This document shows positions 58,997-62,500 of a stretch of 62,500 nucleotides of DNA, piece by piece (position 1 is the first letter of the stretch; every line of letters starts with the position of its first letter). Source of the stretch: Gracilaria vermiculophylla. Lineage: Eukaryota; Rhodophyta; Florideophyceae; Gracilariales; Gracilariaceae. The stretch is taken from positions 1,349,760 to 1,412,259 of the forward strand of contig JAHNZQ020000049.1 of NCBI GenBank assembly GCA_019155205.2. The letters are read 5' to 3'. The notes beneath the pieces are model-generated. The model searched no databases and had not been told where the DNA came from. It was given only the letters and a program-made list of their open reading frames with translations. The position numbers and the translations under genes were made by a program.

Positions 58997-61675
58997 ATGT
59001 GCAGGCTGTCGGTGGCAGTACTGAGAAAGACAAAAAACATATTGTCACCACTTGTTTTCGAATGCTTCTACTCTATGCTGCGATTTTACAAACTTGAATA
59101 TTAACTGTTTGGGTAAATATACTGCATGACATCGTGCTTAAAATATATGCATGTGCTGATGAGGTGGTATCGAGACAAGATGTGCCGCAATATTCTCGAG
59201 GTAAGACACTGATAATCACCACTGAAGTCTTTGGTGGATGTGTTCGGTGTCGTGCAAATCACTTGTCGCGCACGGGACTGCCACCTATCCTGAGACGTCC
59301 CTGTTGGCTACGCTGACGAGATTTACAGGGAAAAAGCTGTCGTGATACTCATCGTGAAGAGGAGGTACAGGCGTTGTGGGGAATTGTTTCGTATTGCTCT
59401 CGAGTTGTGACACGGAGGCTACCATATTAGTATTTGATAGATGCGTTTGATATGGTTCAAACAAATCACCTGTCTTGCTTGAGACTTCGGCTCATCCCAA
59501 GACTTCTTTCATACTGACAAAGATTGGATCTGCACGCGAAAAGGCTGCCGAGGTATTGGGCGCAACGGAGAAGCAGGTGCGTTGAACTAAAAGGCGCAGA
59601 TAAAATGCGCACATGTAATGCTCTGTAAAGTTAATTGCCACCCCGTCCTGAACCGCCCTCACCGCTTTGGTGCAATATGCTTATGTCCTATGCAATGTTA
59701 AAGGCTTGTTCTTCGGCCCTCCGACAAGCGATGAGCGGTAAAATCTCATCTCGATCCAAGTTCATTCCTTTCTGGGCCCAAGCCAATGTTCTCTACTTCT
59801 AGGATGTCGGAGACTCTGCACTGTAATATTTTTCTGTTTTGGAGCTCGCGAGCCTTTGAATTCGTCTTATTACCGTTGGGATGAGGGTTTTGGAGCTGAT
59901 TTGTAAACGAGACATTGAGATCGGACTCCGGCTTCAGGCCAAAGATACGCTATTTGCCATCCTCTTGCACGCGTAGAAGTTTCAGGGTCGCCCTTTGAAA
60001 TTCCTGAAACCACCGGTCAATGTTTTCACGCACGGATGCGGGGGCTGGGGTGAGGCCGGCATTAGTTGTTTTTGTAGTGAGTTCGGATTCAGATCACACG
60101 GTAGTTCTATGATATCCAGAAAAGTGAGAATGTTCTGCATTGACGTGATATGATGCAGGATCCGATGCAAGATCGAAAACATTTGGTGGACAACTCATGC
60201 GCGCTTTTGGAAGAGGTGAAAATAAAGTAGAAACCCGGAATTAATGTTTGATTGAGGGTATGGGATAACCCTGTTAACAAGCGACGTGTAGAAGAAGTGC
60301 TCTCGGAACGAATTCGAAATGGAAAGAGTGACAGATGCAGGGTCAACATTAAAAAACCGCTACTGTCAGTGTTAGGGCACCAAGGGCAGACAGGTAGTCA
60401 ATAGCCAGAGCTGACGGACGTCACGTAGTGCAATCGATTGTTGAGGGTATTTCGCGGACAGCGTGGTGGATGTTGTAGTGTCTGCCGCTGCAATGTCATA
60501 TGCCGGGCGGTCGTGGCGTTCCGAGAGGAGGTTTGCCAAGGCTGGGCGTCAAATTCAGTCGCGCCGCGCTTTTCTAGTTACAAATGGTGAGCGAAACCGT
60601 TCCGTACTACTGCTTCAGTTGGTTACGCGTGCAGATTGTCACTGTGCGTCAATTCGAATACGCTCTGTGGTTCTGTGGCTTCGGGAGATCCATCGCTCTA
60701 TACTCGCCGTGGCTTGGATCATGCCCCGTGTTCATTTTGTGCAAGTATTGTTATGTAACGCAGTTACTGGCTAAGCGTGCAAGCGCGAGGCTTTCAAGCA
60801 GCGAAGGCTGCAATGCTAGCCGGTTTTACGTCAGCTCGAAGCACTTTTGTTCGAAACATTGAATTGTATTGTATATTGAACCTGATCGGGTAACTGCTGC
60901 CATGAGTAGCAGAAGAGAAGAATTACAATGACGGATCGCTGGGGGTAGCGTAGCTGATGACAAAGCGAGATGATGCGTTTGTTGCAGTTGGCGCATTTCG
61001 CTCATGAATGGATTCAGAGCAGGAGTGGCAAGAATTAGGCAGTTAGCGATGGTAGTTGGTTGGCGGTGCCCAGCGGCTGCTGCGCGGCGCAACGGCAACA
61101 GCACGAGTCGCGAGAGGGACAAAAGTTGACTCGGGTGTGCTGGGCCACGAAAGGGGCGGGAGGGGCGGTACCGCGCGGCACGCGATGAGGGTCTCCAGAG
61201 CTGGCTACGGGGGAACGTGAAGGGCGTAAGGTGCGGCGTGTCGGCAGGGCGCTGGAACAAGGCAAGCGGCATCAGGCAGGGTGGCATGGCAGAAGCTCAT
61301 TGAGGACAACAACAAAAGTTGTGGTTCCTTTTGCTCTCGGGATGGCAAAGTGCCGCCGCGGGGCGCAGCGCTCGCAGGCGCATCGATTTGGCTTCGCGAA
61401 TCTGCCGCGTCGAGATTGCGCTTGAGTCATTTCGTGTGCCACGCTCTGGCGTTGTGCTTGCAACGGCGGCCATCGCATGACGGCGTAGGCAAAGGGCGCG
61501 CCAAAAATGAAATGCATCGACGTGGTCGTGTTTGTAAATGTACACTTAAAGTATAGCGCGCACACGCGTGCAACAATGCTCCAAGGGACGCTGGCTCGGA
61601 ACCAGACAAGAGCGGATGAGTTGCAGAGGGGCGCGTGAACAATATGCCTAACAAACTTGCATACTCGCGCGGCAG
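58997..61675. other. Gene-poor region
   Basis: About 2.7 kb. AT-balanced to about 60.9 kb, then GC-richer near 61.0-61.7 kb. A minus-strand frame at 60826-61287 (153 codons, starts MPPCLMPLALFQRP) has no recognisable content. I see no RNA gene or transposon. Confidence 0.4.
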
Positions 61676-62413
61676 TCAATCGTTGTGCTCGCGCGCGGGC
61701 GTGCGCCATCGGTTCTGCGACGAAAGCGGCTTGGGCGGCAGTGTGATAAGGTAAATGGCGACCATAAACGCCGACAGCACGCCGGTGACGATGGCAACGA
61801 TGAGCAGCGGTATATTGCCGCCGTTGAGCCGGTACTGTTCAAACTCCACCTGCAGGAAGTTGACCAAGCGGAACAGCAGATGCACGAGGCGCCAATATGC
61901 GCTGAGCGGCCCGTTGACGGCACTGAGCTTTTCGCCGGACGCGGTGCCGTTGGACTGCACAAACTTGATAAGGTCGTCGGAGGAGTGCGCGCCCACAAAC
62001 TCGAACACGGAGCCGGCGTGGATGAGGAAGAAGGATGGGAACGCCATGACGCGGAAACGCAGGCGCAGGGCGCGGTGAGCTACGCCATCTACCCTGGCTA
62101 CGTTAGCGTCCGTGTGCAGCCGCTTGGCCACCTGCTCGTACGCTGGCTGGAATCGAACGCACTACAGGGTCAAGCACGCGAGCGCGACGAGCGTCAGTTA
62201 TCAGCTGCGCGCGGCACTAGCGCGGAGGGCGGGGGAGGGACTTACGTGGTGACAACTGGGCGAGTAGAACTGCAGCAGCAACGGTTTGGAGGAGGACTTA
62301 ATTACGTGGTCTAGCGACAGCAGCGAGAGCTCGAGCACGTCGGCAGCGGCGTGGTGCGCGGCGGCGGCGCAGAGCAGAAGCACCGCGGCGGGGAGAAGGG
62401 CGTACCTCGCCAT
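61676..62413 (-). CDS. TMX-like thioredoxin-related transmembrane protein, two exons
   Basis: Exon 1 is 62413-62246 and exon 2 is 62161-61676. The 84-nt intron starts GTAAGT and ends CTGTAG, phase 0. The joined protein has 217 residues. A signal peptide (ALLPAAVLLLCAAAA) leads into a thioredoxin fold: KPLLLQFYSPSCHH at the end of exon 1, continued by CVRFQPAYEQVAKRL, creating a CHHC active site (Cys54/Cys57). RVMAFPSFFL holds the cis-Pro, and VFEFVGAHSSDDLIKFV ends the fold. A single membrane helix (NIPLLIVAIVTGVLSAFMVA) and a short cytosolic tail follow. Expected role: ER thiol-disulfide exchange. An alternative acceptor 15 nt downstream (TTCCAG) would delete the second active-site Cys. The TAG acceptor is preferred because it restores the family sequence. 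Confidence 0.87.
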
Positions 62414-62500
62414 CTGGCAGCGGAAGGGGGAGCGGGCAGCGCGATGCGCGCCAGCGCGACCCAGCTGAGCAGTGACGCGGCGAAGAGGGGCGCGACGTCG
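62414..62500. other. Right edge, GC-rich, upstream of the TMX-like gene
   Basis: GC-rich sequence, probably leader or promoter of the TMX-like gene on the minus strand. Too short to say more. Confidence 0.4.

Overview
The window is nuclear DNA of a eukaryote, most probably a red alga (Rhodophyta) and probably a unicellular one. A nuclear CpcT/CpeT-type phycobilin lyase points to a phycobiliprotein-bearing plastid. A secreted protein ending in a Hint domain, a TPS-TPP fusion, short GT-AG introns (68-197 nt, only in small genes) and mitochondrial genes such as an NDUFB2-like subunit fit that reading. A glaucophyte or cryptophyte cannot be excluded from sequence alone.

Composition is strongly mosaic. 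From about 2 to 15 kb, and again at 20.1-20.8 kb and 49-51 kb, the DNA is extremely GC-rich, with GCGC alternation, GGC/GCC triplets and homopolymer C or G tracts up to 88 nt. The rest is near 45-50% GC, with gene-poor stretches of 1-3 kb. The left end (214-1690) holds a decayed Tc1/mariner element inserted into a 92-bp tandem repeat, whose other copy preserves the empty site.

Layout: a CIP/KIP/KRP-type CDK inhibitor (-) and an R2R3-MYB (+) diverge from a repeat-rich GC promoter. They are followed by the CpcT/CpeT lyase (+), a spliced NDUFB2-like gene (-) and a mitochondrial enoyl-CoA hydratase (-). A compact block of small genes (10.4-15 kb) includes a three-exon RNase P/MRP Rpp20/Pop7-like protein and several unrecognised proteins. 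Next come a secreted FG-GAP protein, a histidine-rich single-pass membrane protein divergent from a four-domain PDI, a lipid-anchored UBTD-like protein, an unrecognised secreted protein, ETHE1, a GNAT, an inositol 2-dehydrogenase-like enzyme divergent from an HSE-bearing cytosolic HSP70, U1-70K, a monoacylglycerol-lipase-like hydrolase, a TPS-TPP protein, a spondin-N protein, a beta-helix protein, a CPEPEP-repeat Cys-rich protein, the Hint protein and a spliced TMX-like thioredoxin.

Themes: (i) at least five secretory or wall-type proteins (FG-GAP, 26.3-kb unknown, spondin-N, beta-helix, Hint), plus His-rich and Cys-rich repeat proteins that may bind metal or lie at the cell surface; (ii) ER redox and folding (PDI, TMX) and stress (HSP70, TPS); (iii) divergent gene pairs with pyrimidine- or C-rich leaders. 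Eight CDSs (CpcT, NDUFB2, ECH, Pop7, UBTD, ETHE1, SNRNP70, TMX) were assigned by recognisable family motifs. Intron positions were deduced by reading splice sites and checking that phase and family similarity agree.
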